The notes: generated by a model from the letters alone, not told the origin. DNA of 64,000 nucleotides from Pantoea sp. At-9b (GCF_000175935.2 NC_014837.1:1116001-1180000); one strand, 5' to 3'. Counted from the stretch's first letter, positions 39,382 to 46,764 are shown. Numbers and translations are program-made.

Positions 39382-40531
39382 TAGCGATCTGAAGCGCTTG
39401 CGCGAAGAAGGTTACCACGTACACATTGTGGGTGGTTTCCTGGTCATGCGTGACGTGCCTTATGTTAACGCGCAACGGGAAGTTAAAACCGGCACGCTTA
39501 TATCGAGCCTTTGCATGTCTGGCGACGTTACTCAAAAACCAGAACCACATACAATTCACTTTGATGGAGAATTTCCATGCACTTCCCAGGGGGGACGCAT
39601 TCAGGCTATTTTTCATCAGAGTGAAGCAGTAAATCTTGGGCATGGACTGTCTGCTCAGCACTTATTCTCCAGTAAGCCAGGGCCTGAAGGTTATAGTGAC
39701 TACCATCAGAAGATGTCCACCTATGCGACGATCATTTCTGGCCACGCCGCAACCCTCAAACCTGGCGTTAGTCCACGTGTTTTTAAAACCCCTGATGAGG
39801 AGGAAGGGGGCGTATTTAACTATCTTGAAACTGCATCTGACCGGGTCGGGATCGGGGCATTAACTGCACGACTTGAAGGTCAGCACATTGCCATCATTGG
39901 AGTCGGTGGCACAGGTTCCTACATACTGGACCAAATAGCTAAAACGCCGGTTAGTGAGATACGTCTCATCGATGGTGATGATTTTCTTCAGCACAACGCT
40001 TTTCGCGCACCTGGCGCCCCGTCCATTAACACTCTCAGGGAAGTGCCGAAGAAAGTAGATTACTTGGCGGGAATTTACGGTCAGATGCACCGGCATATCG
40101 TTACGCATGCAGTACAGATAAGCCTGGATAATCTTAATCTCTTGGATGGAATCACCTTTGCCTTCCTTTGCATGGACGCAGGTGAGCCAAAACGTTTAGC
40201 GATGCAAAAGCTGGAAGATATGGGTGTGTCATTCGTAGACGTGGGAATGGGGCTGGAGTTGGTGGATGGATCGCTTGGTGGCATCCTGAGGGTGACGACC
40301 AGCACTCCAGAGAAGCGTGAACATATTCGCACCCGTGTGTCTTTCAAGGAGAGTGGCGCAGAAAATGTTTACGCTTCAAATATTCAAGTCGCCGAGTTAA
40401 ATATGTTGAATGCAGCACTTGCCGTAATCAAATGGAAGAAACTCCTCGGCTTTTATCGTGATCTTGAAAATGAGCACCATTGTTCCTATACGACTGACGG
40501 GAATATGTTGCTTAACGGTGACTCGATATGA
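39356..40531 (+). CDS. E2-like (DUF6791-type) + ThiF E1-like adenylyltransferase fusion
   Basis: A 391-residue protein. Residues 1-150 look like the E2-related domain often fused to such ThiF proteins (KPEPHTIHFDGEFPC at 61-75). Residues 160-391 are a ThiF/E1 adenylation domain: IAIIGVGGTGSYI (179-190), acidic loop RLIDGDDF, HN..R at 213-217, and CMDAGEPKRLAM near 272. Expected reaction: ATP-dependent adenylation of the modifier C-terminus and transfer through the E2-like part. I see no clear E1 catalytic Cys motif; Cys53, Cys75 and Cys272 are candidates, and a Ser/Thr intermediate cannot be excluded. It overlaps the modifier gene by 26 bp and the next gene by 4 bp. Confidence 0.82.
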   Translation: MSAAPFNLNSDLKRLREEGYHVHIVGGFLVMRDVPYVNAQREVKTGTLISSLCMSGDVTQKPEPHTIHFDGEFPCTSQGGRIQAIFHQSEAVNLGHGLSAQHLFSSKPGPEGYSDYHQKMSTYATIISGHAATLKPGVSPRVFKTPDEEEGGVFNYLETASDRVGIGALTARLEGQHIAIIGVGGTGSYILDQIAKTPVSEIRLIDGDDFLQHNAFRAPGAPSINTLREVPKKVDYLAGIYGQMHRHIVTHAVQISLDNLNLLDGITFAFLCMDAGEPKRLAMQKLEDMGVSFVDVGMGLELVDGSLGGILRVTTSTPEKREHIRTRVSFKESGAENVYASNIQVAELNMLNAALAVIKWKKLLGFYRDLENEHHCSYTTDGNMLLNGDSI

Positions 40532-40986
40532 TGCGTCATAGCCAGCTTACCCCCTGCTTCGTAAAGGGGGTTCCGCGCCAACTTGAACCTGGCATGTTGT
40601 ACGTTTCAATGGAGTACGGCACCGTGGTCCACTGTTGCTGTTGCGGCTGTGGCCTTGAAGTAGTCACACCGCTGACTCCAACGGACTGGAAGCTAACATT
40701 TGACGGCGAGACAATATCACTTTGGCCATCGGTCGGTAACTGGAACCTGCCCTGTAGATCGCACTATGTGATTCAAGGTAACCGGGTGATAGAAGCTGGT
40801 CCCTGGGACAAAGCTAAGATTGATGCGGAGAAGCGTCGCGACAAAGCGGCTAAGGCGCGCTATTACTCACAAACTGAATCGAATGCAGCTGCTGATGAGT
40901 TGAAACAGAAACCTATCAATGTGCCCGCTGGAACAATGGCCAATAAGGAGACCATTTGGGCCAAGTTACGTCGGTGGTTGGGTTAG
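40528..40986 (+). CDS. DUF6527-type Cys-rich protein of the Ubl operon
   Basis: A 152-residue protein resembling the DUF6527 family. Residues 20-92 are the conserved core: EPGMLYVSMEYGTVVH, the Cys cluster HCCCCGCG (35-42), TDWKLTFDGETISL, and PCRSHY (75-80). The Cys residues probably bind zinc, and the Ser-His pair of RSHY could be catalytic. I recall reports that such proteins act as proteases that mature or remove the modifier in related operons, which I cannot check here. The last 50 residues are a charged linker and an amphipathic end (IWAKLRRWLG). Its start lies in an ATGATG overlap with the E1-like gene. Last gene of the operon. Confidence 0.78.
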   Translation: MMRHSQLTPCFVKGVPRQLEPGMLYVSMEYGTVVHCCCCGCGLEVVTPLTPTDWKLTFDGETISLWPSVGNWNLPCRSHYVIQGNRVIEAGPWDKAKIDAEKRRDKAAKARYYSQTESNAAADELKQKPINVPAGTMANKETIWAKLRRWLG

Positions 40987-41129
40987 GGTTTTAAAAGTCT
41001 TTCACGTTGCTAGAGCTGTATACTGGGAACGGATCGTTTATCGCCCTCTTTATGCTGTAATAACCGCGAAACTTGACCGTATGTATCCGCGACCACGAAA
41101 GCTAAACATTCTAAACAACTAAAAAAGTT

Positions 41130-41147
41130 GGGGCGGTAATACGCCCC
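41130..41147 (-). terminator. GC hairpin with minus-strand U tract
   Basis: GGGGCG / CGCCCC stem with a 6-nt loop. On the minus strand it is followed by AACTTTTTTAG, so it reads as a terminator for minus-strand transcripts; on the plus strand it could weakly end the Ubl operon 144 nt upstream. The surrounding stretch 40987-41423 holds no gene that I can support. Confidence 0.4.
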
Positions 41148-41423
41148 CCAATAAATAGAGTGATAAATAATTGATATAAAAAAATCACTTTTTTCTTCTC
41201 TTATGTTAAGTGCGGTATAACTTACTACTCTAAGGTCTAGCCTATTTAACGTGATGCAGGTGACAATCTCCCTGTTGAATAACACAGGCCAATGTTAGTA
41301 ATAACTACATCATCTGTGAGAACGATTTCGGACTTCCGTTTTTCGCTCATAGCTACTAGTTAGATTTGTACCGTAATTTGATTTTAAAAAATGCCAGATT
41401 ATGTGGCGGTTAGTTCTCATATT

Positions 41424-41622
41424 CCCCCACTTCACCCCCACTTTGCAGGCGTCCCACCTTTCCCCCACGTCATTTTTTGATGTTGCTATAACATATTGTT
41501 TATTAATGATTTTAATCTTTACCCCACTTAGCGTATATATACAGATGGGGAGTGGGGGAATTCAGCTCAAAAAGTGGTGACTGATACTTCTTCCCCCACA
41601 TGTGCCCCATTTAATCCCCCAC
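41424..41622. repeat. GTGGGGG repeat cluster, possible replication or regulatory iterons
   Basis: The heptamer CCCCCAC (GTGGGGG on the minus strand) occurs at 41424, 41435, 41462, 41593 and 41616 in one orientation and at 41551 in the other, with shorter matches between (41522, CCCCAC). Six exact copies in 200 bp right beside the RepA-like remnant suggest protein-binding iterons or part of an origin. The spacing is irregular and G-rich structures are an alternative. Confidence 0.5.
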
Positions 41623-42444
41623 TTTAAGACCCTGACAAAGTGGCCTGACATGTTCACCATCGCAAATTACCAGGCCGTCTCTTACCAGTTTTTCCAGCCA
41701 GCGGTTAAATTTCTTGGAAACATCGAACCCCATTTTTCTCATATCATCACGAAGCAAAGCACGAGTGCATGGTTCACCGTTGGCAGCGCGCAAACGAATG
41801 GCTTTCCATAGCGCCAGATGGTTTTCAGTCAAACGTGAAATTCCGGCCAATTCAGCATTGCATTCATCATCCGACTCATTGACCGGTCTTCCTTCGTCCT
41901 TCAGGACCAAAGAACTGACCTGGTCGCCATCGTTATCGACATAGAGGTCTACCGGAAAAAGGTCGTAAGCCTGGCGTGGTGGCTCCTCTGCATCTTTCAT
42001 CTTGGTGCAACTGAGGATCAGCGCACCACCTTCACCTTCCCGACACACATTAAATTCAACATCCAGCGCTGCACGGAACGCACTGGAACCGCGCGCGCCT
42101 CTGTCCTGATCTTTACCTGAATGATGAATAATCAGCACGGTGGCCTGCGTTGCTGCCTTGATGTATTCACAGCCCTGGATAAACGCGCCCATATCTTTCG
42201 CCGCGTTTTCATCGGAACCGCCAAAGCAGCGGGCGAGGGTATCGAGGATAATCAACCTTACCGGCATGCCGGTTGCAGCTTTAACGTCATTGGCCGCTTT
42301 GATCACCTGCTGAACACTTTCCGGGCTGGCCGGGAAGATGGGGCAATCGACACGGTACAGCGAATCGATTGGACTTCCGCCGTTCAGAGTTTCTTCCCAT
42401 GCCCGGATACGGCGGGGAACACCGATACCGCCTTCACCAACCAC
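41611..42444 (-). pseudogene. RepA-like AAA ATPase, N-terminally truncated
   Basis: A 277-residue remnant of a satellite or plasmid RepA-like replicative ATPase. It begins in the middle of the domain at (Y)VVGEGGIG; the Walker A region that should lie upstream is gone, and an in-frame TAA stands two codons before the GTG. Remaining: Walker B RLIILDTLARCFGG with the acidic DENAAKD, the HHSGK motif (LIIHHSGKDQDRG), and a C-terminal winged-helix-like end. Probably inactive and left from deletion of the replication module of a P4-like element. The last copies of the GTGGGGG repeat overlap its 3' end. Confidence 0.75.
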
Positions 42445-42566
42445 GTATTAACACGCAGCAGGGCAGGCGCATGCAGATGCCTGACGGCATAGCAAGGCGC
42501 AGCCAGCAGAGTTTAATACGCGGCATAAAGTGATATGCAAATAGCAGGATGTAAGGAGCAATCCCG

Positions 42567-42716
42567 ATGGAGTATATGAATACAGCTTTGCGTGAGACCT
42601 ACGGCTTAGAAGGCCGTTGCTCACGAGTAGTAGTGAATCATCAGAGCCAGAATCACACGGGTGTGATTCTGGCTGACGGTCAAAACGCTCATTATAAGCC
42701 GTTTGACGTGGTGTAA
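42567..42716 (+). CDS. possible 49-residue ORF across the tRNA-like element
   Basis: ATG at 42567 with AAGGAG 8 nt upstream and a TAA at 42714. The product begins MEYMNTALRETYGLEGRC and ends HYKPFDVV; no family recognised. Caution: codons 12-19 read the antisense of a tRNA anticodon arm, and codons 27-36 span a perfect 14-bp inverted repeat, so the DNA may be under RNA-structure rather than protein constraint. Confidence 0.35.
   Translation: MEYMNTALRETYGLEGRCSRVVVNHQSQNHTGVILADGQNAHYKPFDVV
42591..42625 (-). other. copy of the tRNA-Arg(UCU) anticodon arm with an added closing stem
   Basis: On the minus strand the 27 nt at 42622-42596 match tRNA positions 31928-31954 at 26 of 27 bases, including the whole anticodon loop CTTCTAA with TCT. 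The single change (C to A at stem base 27) restores pairing with U43, giving a perfect ACGGC / GCCGT stem. Around it a 6-bp stem CGTGAG / CTCACG replaces the rest of the tRNA. The copy is inverted relative to the tRNA gene, so it is not a simple att direct repeat. A minus-strand RNA would present an Arg-UCU anticodon hairpin; a plus-strand RNA would be antisense to the tRNA. Function unknown. Confidence 0.7.
42645..42674. repeat. perfect 14-bp inverted repeat
   Basis: AGCCAGAATCACAC and its exact complement are separated by only two bases (GG). It lies 19 nt from the anticodon-arm copy, so a transcript of either strand would carry two neighbouring hairpins. It is not followed by a T tract and so is not a typical terminator; a dimer-binding operator is the other option. 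Confidence 0.7.
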
Positions 42717-42745
42717 TGGATCTTAGATCCAGACCTTAATCACAA

Positions 42746-42975
42746 TTGAGATTCCAATTCTCAAAGGTTAAAAAGGGGTTCCGCCACAAGGGCATCCTCT
42801 TTCAGGATACAAGGATATTTAACCACCTGAAGGCGTTTCTCTCAGGTCATACGAAACATTGACTAGCACTCACCCGAAGGCGCTTCTCTCAGAGTGCAGA
42901 AGCATTGGATGGCTGTCGTAGACAGCGGGTGTTCGTGGCCGAATCTACGACAACTCCCGATAGGTTTCAAGGGAG
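42746..42975. other. run of stem-loops without a gene, candidate structured RNA
   Basis: The gap 42717-43330 contains no convincing ORF. Its first part has consecutive hairpins: TTGAGA/TCTCAA (42746-42764), ATCCT/AGGAT (42794-42808), ACCTGA/TCAGGT (42825-42847), GCACTC/GAGTGC (42866-42897), GCTGTC/GACAGC (42912-42926), CTCCC/GGGAG (42954-42975). The third and fourth share an inner GAAGGCG(T/C)TTCTCTCA loop while their closing stems differ but still pair, a hint of RNA-level selection. The rest to 43330 is AT-rich and featureless. P4-like satellites use structured immunity RNAs in such regions, but I cannot assign one. Confidence 0.45.
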
Positions 42976-43330
42976 ATTAAGTGAGAGAAGTTGTGAGAGA
43001 TTAGATATAGCCTGTTTAAGCTAGATAGTTAGAAAACAAAATTATGCATACCAAAAAAATTTTTTATTTTCTTCATTTTAAAATATCTTTTATTGTTTTT
43101 AATGCTCAGTTTCTTGTTTTTAAGTGGTTATAACTATGGAGCTTTTTAACTACGTGGAGTAAGTGCTATTTATTTTTTTTTTGAAATCCTTATTACAAGG
43201 GGGTGTAAGTTGTATTCCTAACTTATGGTCATCTCGTAAACTCCAGTCTTAATATATTGATTAACATCTTTGCGACTCTGCTATATGATTTGCGGCAGGA
43301 CTGTAAGGTTGAAGGCCAATAGGAAATATT

Positions 43331-43504
43331 ATGATCGAGAAAAGTAAAAAAATCGATTCTGCTAAAGCGATAGCTGCTGCGAAACGTTCCACTGAGTTCT
43401 GGACCACTATTGATGGTAATAAGCTTGCCATAGTTGGTCAAAACGAAAAAGATATGGATTTAGTTGGGCCGGAAAAGAAGCGAGAACTTGCTCGATTCGC
43501 ATGA
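43331..43504 (+). CDS. small hypothetical protein (57 residues)
   Basis: ATG at 43331 with AGGAAA 4 nt upstream; the product is a charged 57-residue protein (MIEKSKKIDSAKAIAAAKRS ... ELARFA). A helical basic N-terminus and an EKD/EKK-rich C-terminus; no family recognised. It stands alone in AT-rich island DNA between the structured region and the toxin-antitoxin pair. Confidence 0.5.
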   Translation: MIEKSKKIDSAKAIAAAKRSTEFWTTIDGNKLAIVGQNEKDMDLVGPEKKRELARFA

Positions 43505-43927
43505 TCAAATTAGCGTTGATAAATTTTCATGTTGTTTTTTATTAACTAAATATCGCATGTTTTATTCACCATTCCTCAATCATTTAACAAACTATGTCAT
43601 TTATGATGAACAAACGTATCTAACATAATGCAGGTTGGCAGATCAAGGAGGGGGCTTTAGCCTGAAAAATTATCAGTTCAAATCTGAGCTATCTCTTGTA
43701 TCAAGTCACATTGATATCCTCAGTAGCCGACGGGACACGCTGAGGTTCATGTTTTTTGTACAAATAGCAGTTGCCACCAAAAAGCCGGAGGCACTTCAGA
43801 GTGTACAAAAATAATGATTTACTTATAAATCAATTTGTTAATTTTTATCATTCAATTCCGATCAAGATCAATAAGGTAATAATTTTGCCATCAAGATGTT
43901 TTTCATCTAGCGAAAAAAAGACAAACA

Positions 43928-43942
43928 TAGCACTTGGTGCTA
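43928..43942. promoter_or_regulatory. palindromic operator candidate of the toxin-antitoxin operon
   Basis: TAGCAC - TTG - GTGCTA is a perfect 6+3+6 palindrome 28 nt before the toxin start, the usual place for autorepression by an HTH antitoxin. The rest of the gap 43505-43970 holds no supportable gene; CCTCAG (43718) and CTGAGG (43740) could form a loose hairpin before a TTTTTT tract. Confidence 0.5.
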
Positions 43943-43970
43943 CACTAGAAACCGACAGGATGTCTACATA

Positions 43971-44330
43971 ATGCGTGTGTTCAAAACAAAATGGTTTACC
44001 AAGGCAGCTAAATCGCATGCCATCAGAGATAGCGAGCTATGTCAGGCCATAATGGATGTTGTTGAAGGTAAAGGCGATAACCTAGGTGGTGGAGTATACA
44101 AAAAGCGCTTGAACCACAATCGTGACCGCTCAATCATTTTGGCGAAAGGCGGGACACGCTGGATATACGCTTTTCTGTTTGCCAAGCAGGACATGGCAAA
44201 CATTGATTCTCAGGAACTATCTGGGTTTCGTGAACTGGCAAAGCATTACGCTGCTCTCTCAGATCAGAACATTGCAGCACTCATGAAGATTAAAGAACTG
44301 GTGGAGATTTGCCATGACTGCAAAAACTAA
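43971..44330 (+). CDS. RelE/HigB-type toxin
   Basis: A 119-residue protein of the RelE-like toxin group found with NadS-type antitoxins. The N-terminus MRVFKTKWFTKAAK and the central strand block (GGGVYKKRLNHNRDRSIILA, then TRWIYAFLFAKQDMANI) carry the basic residues expected of ribosome-dependent mRNA interferases. The toxin-first order and the 17-bp overlap with the downstream HTH gene are typical. Probably helps keep the island in place. Confidence 0.83.
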   Translation: MRVFKTKWFTKAAKSHAIRDSELCQAIMDVVEGKGDNLGGGVYKKRLNHNRDRSIILAKGGTRWIYAFLFAKQDMANIDSQELSGFRELAKHYAALSDQNIAALMKIKELVEICHDCKN

Positions 44331-44637
44331 ATTCAAAAGCCCTGCATTTGAAGCTATCCATAGTGCAGCTGCCGGTATGTTTAAAGCTGGTGTGATCCCA
44401 CAGGAAACCATGCGTAGCTTTGATGCAACCTGCATCGAAGATGTGGAAGAACTACAACCATCTGAAATAAAAAGATTACGTGAAAAGCTCAACGTGAGTC
44501 AGCCGGTTTTCGCTCGTTATCTGAATACTAGCGTTTCGACTATTCAGAAATGGGAAACAGGGATGAAGCGCCCAAGCGGGATGTCTTTGAAGCTGCTCTC
44601 TGTTGTGCAAAAGCATGGGCTGGAAGTGTTAATTTAA
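44314..44637 (+). CDS. HTH (XRE/NadS-type) antitoxin
   Basis: A 107-residue DNA-binding protein. The C-terminal XRE helix-turn-helix is clear (IKRLREKLNVSQPVFARYLN then TSVSTIQKWETGMKRPSG). It partners the overlapping RelE-like toxin and likely binds the palindrome upstream of the pair. Start ATG 44314 lies inside the toxin gene. Confidence 0.85.
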   Translation: MTAKTKFKSPAFEAIHSAAAGMFKAGVIPQETMRSFDATCIEDVEELQPSEIKRLREKLNVSQPVFARYLNTSVSTIQKWETGMKRPSGMSLKLLSVVQKHGLEVLI

Positions 44638-44772
44638 GCAGGCAATTACGGCAATATCATCACCGGGGGTATGCTCATTACTTCTGGCGAGTGATAATTT
44701 TATAGGTATACATTTTTAGAATACGGCTCAGACATTAAGGGACAGCCTAGGGCATAGCCTAACTTTCAACCA

Positions 44773-44934
44773 ATGACGGAACTGCTTATGCGATACGAAC
44801 ACAACATACTCTCCGATAAGGAGAAGATTGATTTCAAAGCGATCCATGATGGCAAAGTTGAGATGATGAAAATTTTTATGGTCGCTAAAGTTGAAGTAGT
44901 TTATAAACCTCTTAGATCCCAGAATATGAAATAG
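44773..44934 (+). CDS. small hypothetical protein (53 residues)
   Basis: ATG at 44773 reads MTELLMRYEHNILSDKEKID and continues to a TAG at 44932; an internal ATG at 44788 would give 48 residues. There is no clear ribosome site. It is the only coding-like stretch in the gap 44638-45000. No family recognised. Confidence 0.3.
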   Translation: MTELLMRYEHNILSDKEKIDFKAIHDGKVEMMKIFMVAKVEVVYKPLRSQNMK

Positions 44935-45000
44935 CTAAGGCGACGGGGAAGCGTCCCTCATCGGAATAGGGTGCTATATCCATGATAAAGCGGGTTTGTT

Positions 45001-45786
45001 TTATTTCATCTCGCATTTAATGACTTTGAAGGAATATTTATCATTGTCTTTAGTCGCAACCAGTACATTGTCATCACCTAAAAAGGAAACCTTACCTACC
45101 TTAATGTTGATACATGGACTTTTATCAAACATTTCGAGCGTGTAAATCATACCTTGAGATTTGCTATTGATATAAGATATATAATCGTTACCAGTGAGTC
45201 GCGCAAGTTGAAAAATAAATGCACAATAGGTTATTACCGATATAATTTGTATTATCAAAGTGGTTTTATGCAAAAATCTCTGTTGGTTCGGCTCATATCC
45301 AGGCATTAAAAATTTCTTAAGTTTATCATCATACACAAACAACCACCCCCAAATAGGTGCTGATACAAAAATAACCGTGAACAGTAGGATCATACCGAGA
45401 GGGACGATCAAAGGAATCATCGCTGCCGAAATGAATATTAAGGAGTGAGGGAAGTTTGTGGGTGAAACAGAAGTTATATCATTGATCACCATACCCGAAA
45501 GGCATAGGGAAAAATTCAAGCAAAGCGTGCCTCCTAATATCAAAGCCCATTTTCCTAATGTTGTTTGATATACTTTTTTGTATATGCTAATCAGGCCATG
45601 GAAAACTGAAAAACTCCAGTATATCAAAGTTAGGATGAAGAAGCCCTTCCGGAAACTGTCTAATCCTAGAAAATCAATAAGAAAAAATATGGCAACTGCA
45701 ATGATAAGGTTTCTTATTATTTTTTGAGGAGTGTCAAGTTTAGAGTTAAAAGCTGTAACCTTATTAATAGTGTTTTTATATATCAT
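45001..45786 (-). CDS. orphan polytopic membrane protein (261 residues)
   Basis: Not recognised. About six hydrophobic segments are visible (near 27-45, 48-68, 80-100, 113-130, 130-152 and 176-197) followed by a soluble C-terminal domain of about 65 residues (SCINIKVGKVSF-like, ending KVIKCEMK) probably outside the cytoplasm. The gene is clearly AT-rich, stands alone and is opposite in strand to the toxin-antitoxin pair. A cargo gene of the island with unknown role. Confidence 0.65.
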   Translation of the reverse strand: MIYKNTINKVTAFNSKLDTPQKIIRNLIIAVAIFFLIDFLGLDSFRKGFFILTLIYWSFSVFHGLISIYKKVYQTTLGKWALILGGTLCLNFSLCLSGMVINDITSVSPTNFPHSLIFISAAMIPLIVPLGMILLFTVIFVSAPIWGWLFVYDDKLKKFLMPGYEPNQQRFLHKTTLIIQIISVITYCAFIFQLARLTGNDYISYINSKSQGMIYTLEMFDKSPCINIKVGKVSFLGDDNVLVATKDNDKYSFKVIKCEMK

Positions 45787-46300
45787 TTGTCACTCATTTT
45801 AGTTCTGACTTATGTTACATTCATATTGTCAAGGAATACTTTTGCGTTTTATTTCTTTTTCATGAGTTATCTTTAGCATTTAGCCGAGGTAAGATAATAT
45901 TTTATAGCATGATGTGTAAGCTAATCAAATTGATTTTATACATTTATCCGTTTTTTATTCCCCGCATTACCTAACGAAACTTATCAGGTAATAACACAAT
46001 CATTTTCTAAATGTATTAATAATGAATTTATCAGAGTAATGATGTTGTTAGAGTCGTTGCTCACGCTCTGATACTCGCTTGGTCCCTGGTTATCCATATG
46101 GATGCAATCTTCAGCCTGCCAATGCCATTATTCCCTCTGGTTTCACGACAAGACAGCAAAGTCTACTTATGGCACTTTGCAGGCTTACATTTCATATCAC
46201 GCACTGCGTGCAATAGGCGTGGAGAGGATATTCACTCTTCTCTTCTAAATAGTCGCGAGTTGCCCGATTGTGACTAAGCCACGAGTCCCGCACAAGTCAT
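45787..46300. other. gene-free AT-rich stretch
   Basis: No ORF, RNA gene or long repeat that I can support. The right part, from about 46060, is less AT-rich and may be degraded coding sequence attached to the VOC-family fragment that follows. Confidence 0.5.
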
Positions 46301-46540
46301 TTGATGGAGGAGGGATGGAACACGGCTGAACTCGTCAGGCCGCTGGGGCGTGGCGTTAATTTCCAGATAGAAGTGGACGATATTGAGCAGATACTTGCCC
46401 GTGTGTATGCGCATGGAATAACGCTTTATCGAGATCTGCGTGATAATCACTACAGTACCGGAGAAACGACAGCATGCCAGAGAGAGTTTCTCGTGCAGGA
46501 TCCTGATGGTTACCTCCTACGTTTCAGTCAGTACATTTAG
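46301..46540 (+). pseudogene. VOC-family (glyoxalase/bleomycin-resistance-like) fragment
   Basis: The 79 residues correspond to the C-terminal half of a VOC protein: a strand reading LMMEEGW, then VNFQIEVDDIEQILARVYAH and FLVQDPDGYLLRFSQ with the metal-ligand Glu region of the fold. The first half is missing; an in-frame TGA occurs 10 codons upstream. A remnant near the right boundary of the island. Confidence 0.7.
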
Positions 46541-46701
46541 CGAGGTTACAGGTGCAATCCCTGCGTAGTTCTGTATTTCTTCGGCATTGTTAAACCGGTT
46601 ACGGCTATCCCCCAAAGACTATATGCCAGTTCAGGTAACTCCTTGGTGACCGTGCTTTTATCGGTGTTTTTTGTACGAAAACCTCTGTCACCACAAAAAT
46701 T

Positions 46702-46721
46702 GGGGGCATCCGCGGGGGCAT
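46702..46721. repeat. two GGGGGCAT direct repeats near the island's right end
   Basis: GGGGGCAT occurs at 46702 and 46714. Its complement ATGCCCCC is found at 32126, just before the integrase start codon. Such GC-rich octamers often flank P4-type integrase genes, so this may be the leader of a second, deleted integrase or arm-type sites. The gap 46541-46764 has no gene. Confidence 0.35.
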
Positions 46722-46764
46722 GATCAAAATTGAACTCAGAATTTACCCCCAATAAATCATCAAA

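Noticed and set aside
41010-41285. A 91-codon minus-strand frame after the ubiquitin-like operon
   Set aside because: No ribosome site, covers the GC hairpin, and has no recognisable protein features.
42444-42525. Possible integron attC site because of the CGTATTAA/TTAATACG ends
   Set aside because: The ends do not fit the GTTRRRY/RYYYAAC core consensus and no integron integrase is present.
42740-42980. CRISPR array
   Set aside because: Only two imperfect repeat units, unequal spacing and no cas genes.
42560-43000. Retron msr-msd region
   Set aside because: Hairpins are present but no reverse transcriptase gene exists in the window.
43771-43971. A 66-codon plus-strand frame before the toxin gene
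   Set aside because: Starts at TTG without a ribosome site and runs through the operator palindrome; better read as the toxin leader.
46546-46752. A 68-codon minus-strand frame between the VOC fragment and the MFS gene
   Set aside because: No ribosome site, overlaps the GGGGGCAT repeats and shows no protein family; likely non-coding island relic.
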